Part shown: piece after piece, positions 1-7,855 of the stretch | How positions within the stretch are numbered: the stretch's first letter is position 1 | Layout of the letters: each line of letters opens with the position of its first letter | DNA from: Thermoguttaceae bacterium | GTDB taxonomy: Bacteria > Planctomycetota > Planctomycetia > Pirellulales > Thermoguttaceae | NCBI GenBank assembly: GCA_017550965.1 | Contig: JAFZNK010000300.1 | Coordinates: 49,822-113,821 of the forward strand | DNA length: 64,000 bases | Direction: 5' to 3' | The notes under the pieces: model-generated | The model's input: the letters and a program-made list of their open reading frames with translations, nothing else | What the model was told of the DNA's origin: nothing | Database searches by the model: none | Position numbers and translations under genes: made by a program

Positions 1-100
1 AAAAGCCGTTCTTTGATAACAGACTCTTCCCCGAAAAATTCTCTCAAGAAAATACGACTTGTAGCAATAGTCGTTATTTTGTATTCTCTCGCAAGGTCGA

Positions 101-124
101 TTTCGTCAATTGCGCTTGACGAAA
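101..124. promoter_or_regulatory. 9-bp inverted repeat upstream of the BamA-like gene
   Basis: TTTCGTCAA and TTGACGAAA form perfect 9-bp arms around a 6-base centre, about 75 bases before the start codon at 198. The right arm contains TTGACG, the -35 hexamer used by two other promoters in this window, but no convincing -10 lies 16-18 bases after it. It may be an operator or a chance palindrome. The rest of positions 1-197 shows no gene. Confidence 0.25.
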
Positions 125-197
125 AGAAGGGATTGTTTTCTTGAAAGCGCGTCAAAATGAAATCGATTCGCAAGTATCCGATTATAAAGGTTAGACG

Positions 198-3100
198 ATG
201 CGGTTTTCAGAACCATTGACATTACACAGAACAGTCGACGAGAAATCCTCGCGCGTCGCAACGTTCGAACAACGCTTGAAGGCACGGGAACGCAATCGCT
301 TATCGGCATTGTCAATTCTATTGATCGCGGCGTTCGTCTTTTGTTCTTTTTTTGCGTTGGGGGGTGATGCGCTCGCGCAAAACTCTTCCTCCAATACTAG
401 CGTCAATGCGTCTAAATCGTCTAACAACGTCCTATCGCCAGAGGAAGCGAGCGGCGTTTCCATGCGAGATTTCAACGCTATTCGCGTTATAAACTCCGAT
501 TATTTTGAAAATCCTGACGGCGGGGACGTCCCGCAAAGCGAAGACGACGTTTGGATTCCCGACCTCGCGTTAGGTAAGAAAACCTCGTCGCAATCGTCGA
601 CACAAGGTATGCGCGTTATTTCCTACGGGGAGAAAAAAACGACTACTGAAACGATCGATTATAGCGCTCCAGTGGTAAACAGCGCCAGCAAAAAACCGGT
701 CGTGCCACAGAACGCGGCGACAAGCGAAGAATATAAGCGTCAAAATTCTCAGAGCCAAACAAACGCCGGCGTCAATCGAGGGGCGACTCCGGCAGTCTAT
801 AACGCTCCGCAAAATAAAAACACGTCTAATCCTATTCGTCAAACTCAATCTTTAGAACCTCAAATATCAGACGGAGGATTTGACGGATACGAACAGGGCG
901 GCTTTAGCGATTATTCTACAGCCGAATTAGAGGACGAGGAAGAAACGACTATCTTCAGTACTAACGCGGCAAGAGAGTCGGTTGAAAGTTTGGACTCTGA
1001 CGAATCGTTTGACGACTATTATGGCGTCGACGCCAATTTGCCGACTTCGGAAGATTATCCGGTTCCAGCGTCTCTGGACGGCGCTTCCGAGGTAGTCGAC
1101 GTCCAACCGACGCCGCAAATTCAAGAATCTCTTCCCAGCGACTCGCCAGATCAAACGATCGACGTCTTAAACGTCGATTCGTTTCAGGAAACGGACGCTA
1201 CAGACGCTTCCAAGACGGATCCTTTTCGCGAAACTTTTGCCGCAACGGAACGTTCCAATTCTCAAAACGTCGGCAGTGAAGTCGTCCGCGATCCAAAGGA
1301 AGTCTCGCTGGAAACGGCTCAATTATCCGAAAAAGAACTGAAAAAACTGATCGTTGAAGATATTCGCATTTCCGGACTGGAAATGACGACTCAACAATTC
1401 AATAAAATCATCAAGACGAGAATTGGCGCAAAATTCAGTCAACAACGTCTTGAAGAAGACAAACGCGCATTGCTGCAAACGAAGCAATTTATCGACGTTG
1501 CGATTTCCACTTCATGGACTCCCGATAAACCGGACAAAGTTATCGTCAACTTTGACCTCACGCCTCGCCGATTGATGCGTTATGTGAAAGTAGTCGGCAA
1601 CTCAAAAATATCAAAACACGATATCCTCGAAGAACTCGGGATCAAACCGGGCGAATCGCGGATGGATCCTTACGAAGTAGAAAACGGTCGCGTAAGAATT
1701 ATCGAGCTTTATAAAAGCAAGAGTTATGCGGAACCTTATGTTGAAATACTGAGAGGGGATCGTCCGGAAGATATTGGAGTCGTTTATCTTATCGACGAAG
1801 GCGTCAACCAAAGAGTTCTAAAGACCAAGTTCACGGGAAACACGATCGTAAGCGCCGCGCGTTTACGTAGTTTGATTTCCGTCAAGCCGGGATTTCTTTA
1901 TTTCATTGGCGGGAAGTTTACGCGCGAACTACTCGACGCCGACGTCGAAAAACTGCTTGAATATTATCGACAACTTGGATATTTCGACGCTCGTATCGAT
2001 CGAGAATATCAAGAAGGTTCCGGCTTTGCGGGCCTGGGTAAAGACAACGCCTGGGTTACGGTTCACTATATCATCGATGAAGGGCCCCGCTATAAAATCA
2101 GGAACTTTGTATTCAGCGGCAACCGCGTGATGAAGACGGAAGAGTTGGAGAAGAAGCTAAAAGTCAAGCCTGGTTCCTTCTATTATTTCAACGACGTCGA
2201 AGCAGACCGAGTTACTTTACGTTGCGAATACCAAAACATGGGATACGTCCGCGCCGACATTACCCCCAACCTGGTCTTTACGGACGAGGTGGGAGTAGTC
2301 GACGTTCGTTATGATATTGTTGAAGATCATCGTTATCGCGTCCGCGACGTCATTGTCGACTACGTCGGAACGGAGTCACGAACGATGACTCCCGTCGTCT
2401 TGAATATACTCAGTTTGACGCCTGGCGAACTTCTTGACGGCGTTAAGATTCGACAAAGCGAAAACGCGTTGCGTCTATCGGGCTACTTTAACGATAAACC
2501 GTCAGAAGGTCAATTGCCTGAAATCGCCGTTATTCCAGACGAAAGCGCCGTCTTTGTTACCCAAAAACACGGCGACACGCAAACGCTCAAAGAAGCGCGT
2601 CGAATTGAAGACGATGACGACGACGATGAAAGCGATCAGGAGAGCAAATCGTCCAGAACGACTCGTGGACAACGAGTTACGCGGGGGCAGACCGCCGAAA
2701 CGAAAGCGCTGATTGCTAGTTATGTTCCCTATGATCAAACGAAGCGGGAACAAGAGTCAAAACAGTCGTCTGAACCCGTTCAGACGACCCAAACGGCTTA
2801 CCAGTCTTACGGTCCCAGCGTATCGCACAAGAATGAGAAAACAATCGCGACGGCGCCAAAAGTTCAAATATCTCCCATTCGTCCGTTTAACTCGATCATT
2901 AGAGCTCAAACGACGATTCCAAGCGGTTTTTCGTCCGTAACGACGCGTGCAAACTCAAACGTGTCCTCGGGGTATACCGCGTACGATCCGAACGCCACGC
3001 AAAATTCGCAATATGCAATTGGTCAGGAATACGCCAACTATCAAGACGAATATATCGATAATCCGTATGAAGAAAGCTCTACTCCGGCGGGATTCTCTCA

Positions 3101-4244
3101 TGGCGTTTACGACTCGGTTGTCGTCCCTGCCGTTGATCCCATAAGTCCGGAAGAAGACGATATCTACAACGGAGACGTTTTGGTTAAATTGCAAGAGGGA
3201 CGCACGGGCACTTTTACAGCGTCGATCGGAGTCAATTCTGATTATGGGCTGGTAGGAAACGTCAGTTTCACAGAAAGAAATTTCAATCTTTTCCGCCCGC
3301 CTACTAATTTGTTTACTTGCGACGGTTGGAAAGACGCTTTCCGCGGCGGAGGTCAGATTTTCAACATTCAAGCCAGCCCCGGAATAAACGTTCAAAGTTA
3401 TCGAGCCTCCTGGGACGTTCCTTACGTGTTTCACACGAAATACGCGTTTGGAATTACGGGCCTCTACGGGGATCATTCATACGACGAGTGGTTCGAATCG
3501 CGCTATGGAGGAGAAATCCGCCTCGGCCGTCAATGGACGCCTCGTTTCAGCACAACGCTAAGCGGAGGCATATACGGAGTCAAAATTTCTGACCCGCAGG
3601 TTTCCTTTGTTCCCGACTTAAACGAAGCCCTTGGAAGACATACGGAATACACCGTCGGACTCTCTGCAGCGTACGATACGCGTAATCATCCTTACCAGCC
3701 GTCAGAAGGTTATATGGTTAAAGGAACAATTGAAGAAGTTCTCGGGGATTACCAATTCCCGCGCGTTTCGCTTGGAGGTCGATACTACAAGACCTTGCAC
3801 AAACGCGTCGACGGATCCGGTCGCTGGATTTTGGGGCTGTCCTCCAATGTCGCCTGGAACGGAGACGACGCGCCAATTTACGAGCGTTACTACGGCGGCG
3901 GATCTTCGAATCTTCGCGGCTTTGAATATCGCGGCGTTACGCCCCGGTACGGTTCTTCCGGTTTTGGAATCGGAGGTAATTTCGAGTTCTACAACTCGGC
4001 TGAGCTCCTGATTCCTGTTTCTGGAGGAGACCAATTCCAGTTTGCGATGTTTGTCGATTCTGGAACGGTAGCCAAGGATATCAAAAAATGGGGACGGTAT
4101 CGTGTCGCTCCAGGCGTCGGATTAAGATTCTCCATTCCGATGTTGGGACCGGCTCCGTTGGCTCTCAACTTCGCGTTCCCAGTTAATAAAGATCCTAACG
4201 ACGTTACGACGGTTTTCAGTTTCGACATGAGCGGTTCAAGGTAA
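198..4244 (+). CDS. BamA/Omp85-family outer membrane protein with disordered insertions
   Basis: Outer-membrane beta-barrel protein of the BamA/Omp85 family, expected to insert barrel proteins into the outer membrane. A hydrophobic export segment lies near residues 35-60. It is followed by about 310 residues rich in Ser, Asn, Asp and Glu. POTRA-type repeats run from about residue 376 to 780, with recurring units such as KVVGNSKISKHDILEELGI and FVFSGNRVMKTEELEKKL. A second low-complexity stretch (about 785-980) begins with an acidic run, EDDDDDDESDQE, and separates the POTRAs from the barrel. The C-terminal barrel (about 985-1348) contains LRGFEYRGVTPR near 1238, matching the conserved loop-6 VRGF/Y motif. 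At 1348 residues it is far longer than E. coli BamA (about 810). The ATG has AAAGG seven bases upstream. Known: the family fold and role. Inferred: that this is the main BamA rather than a paralogue. Confidence 0.88.
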   Translation: MRFSEPLTLHRTVDEKSSRVATFEQRLKARERNRLSALSILLIAAFVFCSFFALGGDALAQNSSSNTSVNASKSSNNVLSPEEASGVSMRDFNAIRVINSDYFENPDGGDVPQSEDDVWIPDLALGKKTSSQSSTQGMRVISYGEKKTTTETIDYSAPVVNSASKKPVVPQNAATSEEYKRQNSQSQTNAGVNRGATPAVYNAPQNKNTSNPIRQTQSLEPQISDGGFDGYEQGGFSDYSTAELEDEEETTIFSTNAARESVESLDSDESFDDYYGVDANLPTSEDYPVPASLDGASEVVDVQPTPQIQESLPSDSPDQTIDVLNVDSFQETDATDASKTDPFRETFAATERSNSQNVGSEVVRDPKEVSLETAQLSEKELKKLIVEDIRISGLEMTTQQFNKIIKTRIGAKFSQQRLEEDKRALLQTKQFIDVAISTSWTPDKPDKVIVNFDLTPRRLMRYVKVVGNSKISKHDILEELGIKPGESRMDPYEVENGRVRIIELYKSKSYAEPYVEILRGDRPEDIGVVYLIDEGVNQRVLKTKFTGNTIVSAARLRSLISVKPGFLYFIGGKFTRELLDADVEKLLEYYRQLGYFDARIDREYQEGSGFAGLGKDNAWVTVHYIIDEGPRYKIRNFVFSGNRVMKTEELEKKLKVKPGSFYYFNDVEADRVTLRCEYQNMGYVRADITPNLVFTDEVGVVDVRYDIVEDHRYRVRDVIVDYVGTESRTMTPVVLNILSLTPGELLDGVKIRQSENALRLSGYFNDKPSEGQLPEIAVIPDESAVFVTQKHGDTQTLKEARRIEDDDDDDESDQESKSSRTTRGQRVTRGQTAETKALIASYVPYDQTKREQESKQSSEPVQTTQTAYQSYGPSVSHKNEKTIATAPKVQISPIRPFNSIIRAQTTIPSGFSSVTTRANSNVSSGYTAYDPNATQNSQYAIGQEYANYQDEYIDNPYEESSTPAGFSHGVYDSVVVPAVDPISPEEDDIYNGDVLVKLQEGRTGTFTASIGVNSDYGLVGNVSFTERNFNLFRPPTNLFTCDGWKDAFRGGGQIFNIQASPGINVQSYRASWDVPYVFHTKYAFGITGLYGDHSYDEWFESRYGGEIRLGRQWTPRFSTTLSGGIYGVKISDPQVSFVPDLNEALGRHTEYTVGLSAAYDTRNHPYQPSEGYMVKGTIEEVLGDYQFPRVSLGGRYYKTLHKRVDGSGRWILGLSSNVAWNGDDAPIYERYYGGGSSNLRGFEYRGVTPRYGSSGFGIGGNFEFYNSAELLIPVSGGDQFQFAMFVDSGTVAKDIKKWGRYRVAPGVGLRFSIPMLGPAPLALNFAFPVNKDPNDVTTVFSFDMSGSR

Positions 4245-4267
4245 AAGAATCTCATGCTGTCGCGATC

Positions 4268-4302
4268 AAAAAGGCGAGCGTTGTAACGCTCGCCTTTTTT
4301 TT
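4268..4302. terminator. Bidirectional intrinsic terminator
   Basis: AAGGCGAGCGTT pairs with AACGCTCGCCTT across a short loop. It is followed by eight T on the plus strand and five T on the minus strand. It sits between the convergent BamA-like gene and GntP permease gene. Confidence 0.85.
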
Positions 4303-4325
4303 CGACCTCTTCTAACTGAACAAAA

Positions 4326-5792
4326 TCAAATCATCGGAAAAACCTGACTTAGAACCAAAGTGATTATGAACCCCGCGACGCCTAAGAGCCCCGTGCCCAG
4401 CGTCCATACTTTCAGACAGTCGACTTCCGCCACGCCCGACGACCTTGAAAAAACGCAAAAACCGCTGTCGTTCATCCAACTAGCGACGCAAGAGCCAACG
4501 CCGATCGCCGAAGCTAAATATCCAATGTTAAAGCCAAGAGTTTCGCTAGTTAGATCCATTGCGGAAAAAATACCGGCGGAGGTAATCATCGCCGTTGTGC
4601 TCGATCCTTGTGCGGATTTCAACAACGCGGTCGAAACAAAGGCCAGAATAAGAATAGTTGTTCCGCTGAAACTGCCGGTCGCTACAAACATTTCTTTGAT
4701 TCGGTCTCCAATTCCGGAGGCGCGCAACATTTCGCCATAAGAGCCGCCTGCTCCGGTAATCATTACGATCATTCCGGCGCTCATTAACGCAAAATTCAAT
4801 TTCTCCTCCATTTGAGAACGAGAAGTTCGGCTTTTTTTAGACCAAACCAACGGAACGGCCGCAAACAAAGCGGCTATTCCCAACGCGACGTTCGCGCTGC
4901 CAAGTAAAGCGACGCAAGAACGCCAGAGAGGAACGCTGGAACCTGACGGGATTTTACCTAAACGAGCTTCGACAATCGACGCGACGGCTATCAAAATCAC
5001 CGGCAATACAATAGGCGCAAAAGAGAGCCATAGAGACGGCAAAGCCCGCTCAACAACCGATTCGTCAGGCGCAGAAGAAGCGTTGGCGCGAAACTCTTTA
5101 TCCTTTGAGTCAATCCCCATTTCGCGAAGGACGTTAAGATCTATTTGGGGATCAGGCAACGTTTTATTCAAAAACCAAGCTAAAACCAAGACGACAGGTA
5201 GTAAACAAAAACCGACGATTAAACCGATTTTCAGAGACGTCGCAAGAGGAATATGGAACGCGTCGGCAACGGCGATAGGACCGGGAGTAGGCGGAATCGT
5301 CGTATGAGAAATCGTCGCGCCCAGGCCGACCGCAAGCAGGCACAAGACATAGTTCTTTCGGCATGCGCGGTAAACCGACTTCGCCAACGGCAACAAGAGG
5401 TAAAACGTCGCGTCGTAAAAGACCGGAACAGAAAGGATAAAAGCGCTGCCAGCCAACGCCGCCGGAAGTCGTTTTGGCCCTAAAAGTCTGCGGCATGCCA
5501 AAACGATACGGTCGGCGGCGCCGCTGTCGGTCATAAACTTGCCGACTATCGTGCCAAGAAGAATTAAAACGCCGATCTTCCCAATCGTCGTTCCCATTGC
5601 TTCACACACTCGCGTTACGTTGTGAACAAGGTCAAATGAATCTTCCCCCGCAGACGCCGCCCAAAAACTAACCGTCAAAGCTCCCGCCAGAAGCGACAAA
5701 AAAGCCCCAATGCGCAAGTAAAGTATCGCCCCTACGACGACAAACAGACTGGCTAGCAAAATAATGAAGGGATCGTGAATTATTCCGCCCAA
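4326..5792 (-). CDS. GntP-family gluconate:H+ symporter
   Basis: Inner-membrane permease of the gluconate/H+ symporter (GntP) family, about 12 hydrophobic segments along its whole length. Family-like polar stretches between helices include TIPPTPGPIAVADAF, SAQGSSTTAMITSAG and SWMNDSGFCVFSR. The reading frame is open to a TTG at 5864 that directly abuts the stop codon of the upstream gene. I prefer the TTG at 5792: it has GGAAAGG about nine bases upstream and leaves the usual GntP opening (IIHDPFIILLA) near the N-terminus. That gives 488 residues, somewhat more than the usual 440-450. Substrate is a sugar acid by family, not proven. It follows the small secreted protein gene on the same strand, probably co-transcribed. 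Confidence 0.85.
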   Translation of the reverse strand: MGGIIHDPFIILLASLFVVVGAILYLRIGAFLSLLAGALTVSFWAASAGEDSFDLVHNVTRVCEAMGTTIGKIGVLILLGTIVGKFMTDSGAADRIVLACRRLLGPKRLPAALAGSAFILSVPVFYDATFYLLLPLAKSVYRACRKNYVLCLLAVGLGATISHTTIPPTPGPIAVADAFHIPLATSLKIGLIVGFCLLPVVLVLAWFLNKTLPDPQIDLNVLREMGIDSKDKEFRANASSAPDESVVERALPSLWLSFAPIVLPVILIAVASIVEARLGKIPSGSSVPLWRSCVALLGSANVALGIAALFAAVPLVWSKKSRTSRSQMEEKLNFALMSAGMIVMITGAGGSYGEMLRASGIGDRIKEMFVATGSFSGTTILILAFVSTALLKSAQGSSTTAMITSAGIFSAMDLTSETLGFNIGYLASAIGVGSCVASWMNDSGFCVFSRSSGVAEVDCLKVWTLGTGLLGVAGFIITLVLSQVFPMI

Positions 5793-5864
5793 AATGACGA
5801 CCTTTCCAAAAAAAGCGTTGAAACGCCTATAAGTCAGCCAACGATTTACGCCAATCGAAAACAA

Positions 5865-6395
5865 CTACGTCCGCTTCGTCCCAAAACGAACGGCGCGTAC
5901 TTTATACCTGGGAACAACCAAGTCAACGTCATAGGTTCGAATCAAAAGGCGTCGTGAATCTACTCGAATAAGAGTTCCTAATAACTCGTCCCCGTTACAA
6001 AGCCAAACGCAATCTTCCTTTCTCCCGGAATCTTGAACGCGACGGCAAAATTGTTCTGAAACCTCGGGATTAACGGGAGGTAAAAAAACGACCCCGACTC
6101 CGGGTTCACGTAAAAAAGAGCCTTTCTCGTCTCGCAATCGATCTTCGAAGACAACGTTCTCTTCGTCGATCGCTATAACAAGGCCAATCCCTTTGACGTC
6201 GTCGTTCATCGAAAAAGCGTCGCCTTCGTTACGCGGCGTTATACGCCAGTTTTCACAGGAAAGAGGTCGCGTTAAAAGAGGCTCGCCCGCTCTGCATACG
6301 TTTTCTGATAAAGACAAAATTGGATGTATTTGCGTAATCGCCCCAAAATAAAGCGACAAACACATAACAAGGACGATCGTGGCGCTCCTACGCAT
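5865..6395 (-). CDS. Small secreted protein of unknown function
   Basis: 176 residues with an N-terminal export signal (MRRSATIVLVMCLSLYFGA, then hydrophobic to about residue 25). I recognise no named family. The C-terminal half, from GDELLGTLIRVDSRRLLIRT onward, alternates short beta-type segments ending in VPRYKVRAVRF. This resembles the small beta-barrel repeats common in planctomycete secreted proteins that precede sugar-binding domains, but the similarity is only by eye. It contains four Cys after the signal. The gene ends directly before the longest possible GntP frame and shares its strand, so the two are probably one transcript. The start ATG at 6395 is the only good one. Confidence 0.6.
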   Translation of the reverse strand: MRRSATIVLVMCLSLYFGAITQIHPILSLSENVCRAGEPLLTRPLSCENWRITPRNEGDAFSMNDDVKGIGLVIAIDEENVVFEDRLRDEKGSFLREPGVGVVFLPPVNPEVSEQFCRRVQDSGRKEDCVWLCNGDELLGTLIRVDSRRLLIRTYDVDLVVPRYKVRAVRFGTKRT

Positions 6396-6750
6396 AAAAA
6401 GTCTCGAAAAATTACGATTATTAACGATTTCGTTCTTTCCAAATCCGACGTTTTACGGTATCCTTCCAGCGGAACCATCCAGAGTATACAGGACCGACGA
6501 CAAGGTTTCAACAGCCCTATCACGGCGACGTCCAAAACCCGTCGATTCCTTATATTTCAAAATAGGCAAAAAATAACAATTATTCCATTTTTACTAATTA
6601 TACAACTTTCGATTGTCGATAAGAGAAGTAGCTAGAAAACGGACGCTTGCGAAGCGCTACGTTTAGAGTCGAACGTAAGCCGTTTTCAACCGTCGGAAAA
6701 TCCGACGTTATAAAATAACAATGCTTCTCCACTTGTTGTTAGAGGTCAAA
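6396..6750. other. Divergent intergenic region with a cruciform-like leader
   Basis: No gene seen. It is AT-rich and separates two divergently transcribed genes. The half nearest the Cys-rich gene can fold: GAAAACGG (6635-6642) pairs with CCGTTTTC (6680-6687) and encloses CGCTT-GCG-AAGCG (6644-6656). A second hairpin CGTCGGA-AAA-TCCGACG follows at 6691-6707. No T-run follows either hairpin, so these look like a leader structure rather than a terminator. Confidence 0.4.
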
Positions 6751-7665
6751 ATGAAGAATAATTGGAAAAACGTCTCCGTCTTTACGGCGACCCTAATCAT
6801 GGCGTTTGGCGTTACAAACGCCTTTGCTCAATATGGTTCTGGAGCTTGCGCGCCGACCTGCGAGGTTCCGACGGCCTCCTATGCGCCCAGTTGCGACGTT
6901 CCCACGTGCGACGTTCCCACGTGCGACGTTCCTGGTTGCGACGTCGGTTGCGGCCCATCGACTTGTTATGGATCCGGATGCTATGGCGACGGCTGTTATG
7001 GCGAAAACGGCTGTTTCAGTCTTTACGGGCTTGTAAACGGCGCTTTGAACGTCGCCGTTTCGCCGTTTCGATGGATTTACTGCGAATTTACCGACGGCAT
7101 ATTTCCGGACTGCGGATGCGCCCCCCGTCCTCCGAAAGCCCCTTGTAATCCGTGCACTATCTGCGGAGACTATGTAGGCGGCTGCAACGACAATTGCGAA
7201 GGTTACCCCGCGGGTAATTACTGCTGTCAGGACGCGGGCGGATATGCCAATACCTATCCGTCAGGCGTTTATTCGTCGGCAGTTTACGACGTCGAGCAAT
7301 ACGACGCTTCGCCGACTCGAGGCGGTCAGGCGTTGCCGACCCTTCCAATCAACAGAGGCGGACGCAACGACTTCTCCATGAAGAGTCGTAATTTTAACGT
7401 TTCCAACATGTTCGGGCCCGCTCCTAGAATTTCAAACGTTCGCTCGGTAAGCTACGAACAACAAAACGCGAACTCCGTTCCAGCGCAAGTTTCGCAAAGA
7501 GTCGTCGTTTCGCAAGTTCAACCTCCTGTGAGAACCGACGTTCAAAAAATTCAAAGCGCCCGAGAATTACAAAACAAACAAAACGTTCGCATCGTTGCTG
7601 AAACTGCAGAATTAGGCCGCGCGGCCAATTCAAAAACGTTCGGAACTACGCGAACTGTTCAATGA
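6751..7665 (+). CDS. Cysteine-rich secreted protein with CDVPT repeats
   Basis: 304-residue exported protein. The signal peptide runs MKNNWKNVSVF to about NAFAQ at residue 27. It is followed by a cysteine-dense region (about residues 30-160) with tandem CDVPTCDVPTCDVPGCDVG and then CYGSGCYGDGCYGENGC. Later Cys come in C-x(n)-C pairs around PPKAPCNPCTICGDYVGGC. The second half is Cys-poor and polar. No known enzyme domain is visible. Cys-rich exported proteins of this sort are frequent in planctomycetes, where disulfide-linked proteins form part of the envelope; a structural role is inference. I chose the ATG at 6751 because AGAGG precedes it by five bases and it begins a proper signal peptide; an in-frame ATG at 6721 adds ten residues and has no such site. 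Confidence 0.7.
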   Translation: MKNNWKNVSVFTATLIMAFGVTNAFAQYGSGACAPTCEVPTASYAPSCDVPTCDVPTCDVPGCDVGCGPSTCYGSGCYGDGCYGENGCFSLYGLVNGALNVAVSPFRWIYCEFTDGIFPDCGCAPRPPKAPCNPCTICGDYVGGCNDNCEGYPAGNYCCQDAGGYANTYPSGVYSSAVYDVEQYDASPTRGGQALPTLPINRGGRNDFSMKSRNFNVSNMFGPAPRISNVRSVSYEQQNANSVPAQVSQRVVVSQVQPPVRTDVQKIQSARELQNKQNVRIVAETAELGRAANSKTFGTTRTVQ

Positions 7666-7714
7666 GACGGCGGCATTTTCGTAGACAAACGAGAGAATGA
7701 TACGTCCCATTCAG

Positions 7715-7741
7715 AGCCCGTCGACGCTGAGTCGACGGGCT
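7715..7741 (+). other. Perfect 11-bp hairpin after the Cys-rich gene
   Basis: AGCCCGTCGAC and GTCGACGGGCT pair perfectly around a 5-base loop 50 bases past the stop codon. No T-run follows, so it may be a mRNA 3'-end stabiliser rather than a classical terminator. A second hairpin, CGACGTCT/AGACGTCG, follows at 7755-7777. Confidence 0.4.
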
Positions 7742-7855
7742 AAAGTCGTGAAAACGACGTCTTTTCTTCAGACGTCGCGGAGCTGTACAGGCTACGCGCG
7801 CACGATTAGATCATAACGATTACAAACGGCGTTACTAAGTAAGGAGCTTACGTTA

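Noticed and set aside
5793..5864. Longer start for the GntP permease
   Set aside because: TTG abutting the upstream stop codon; the TTG at 5792 has a ribosome site and matches the family N-terminus.
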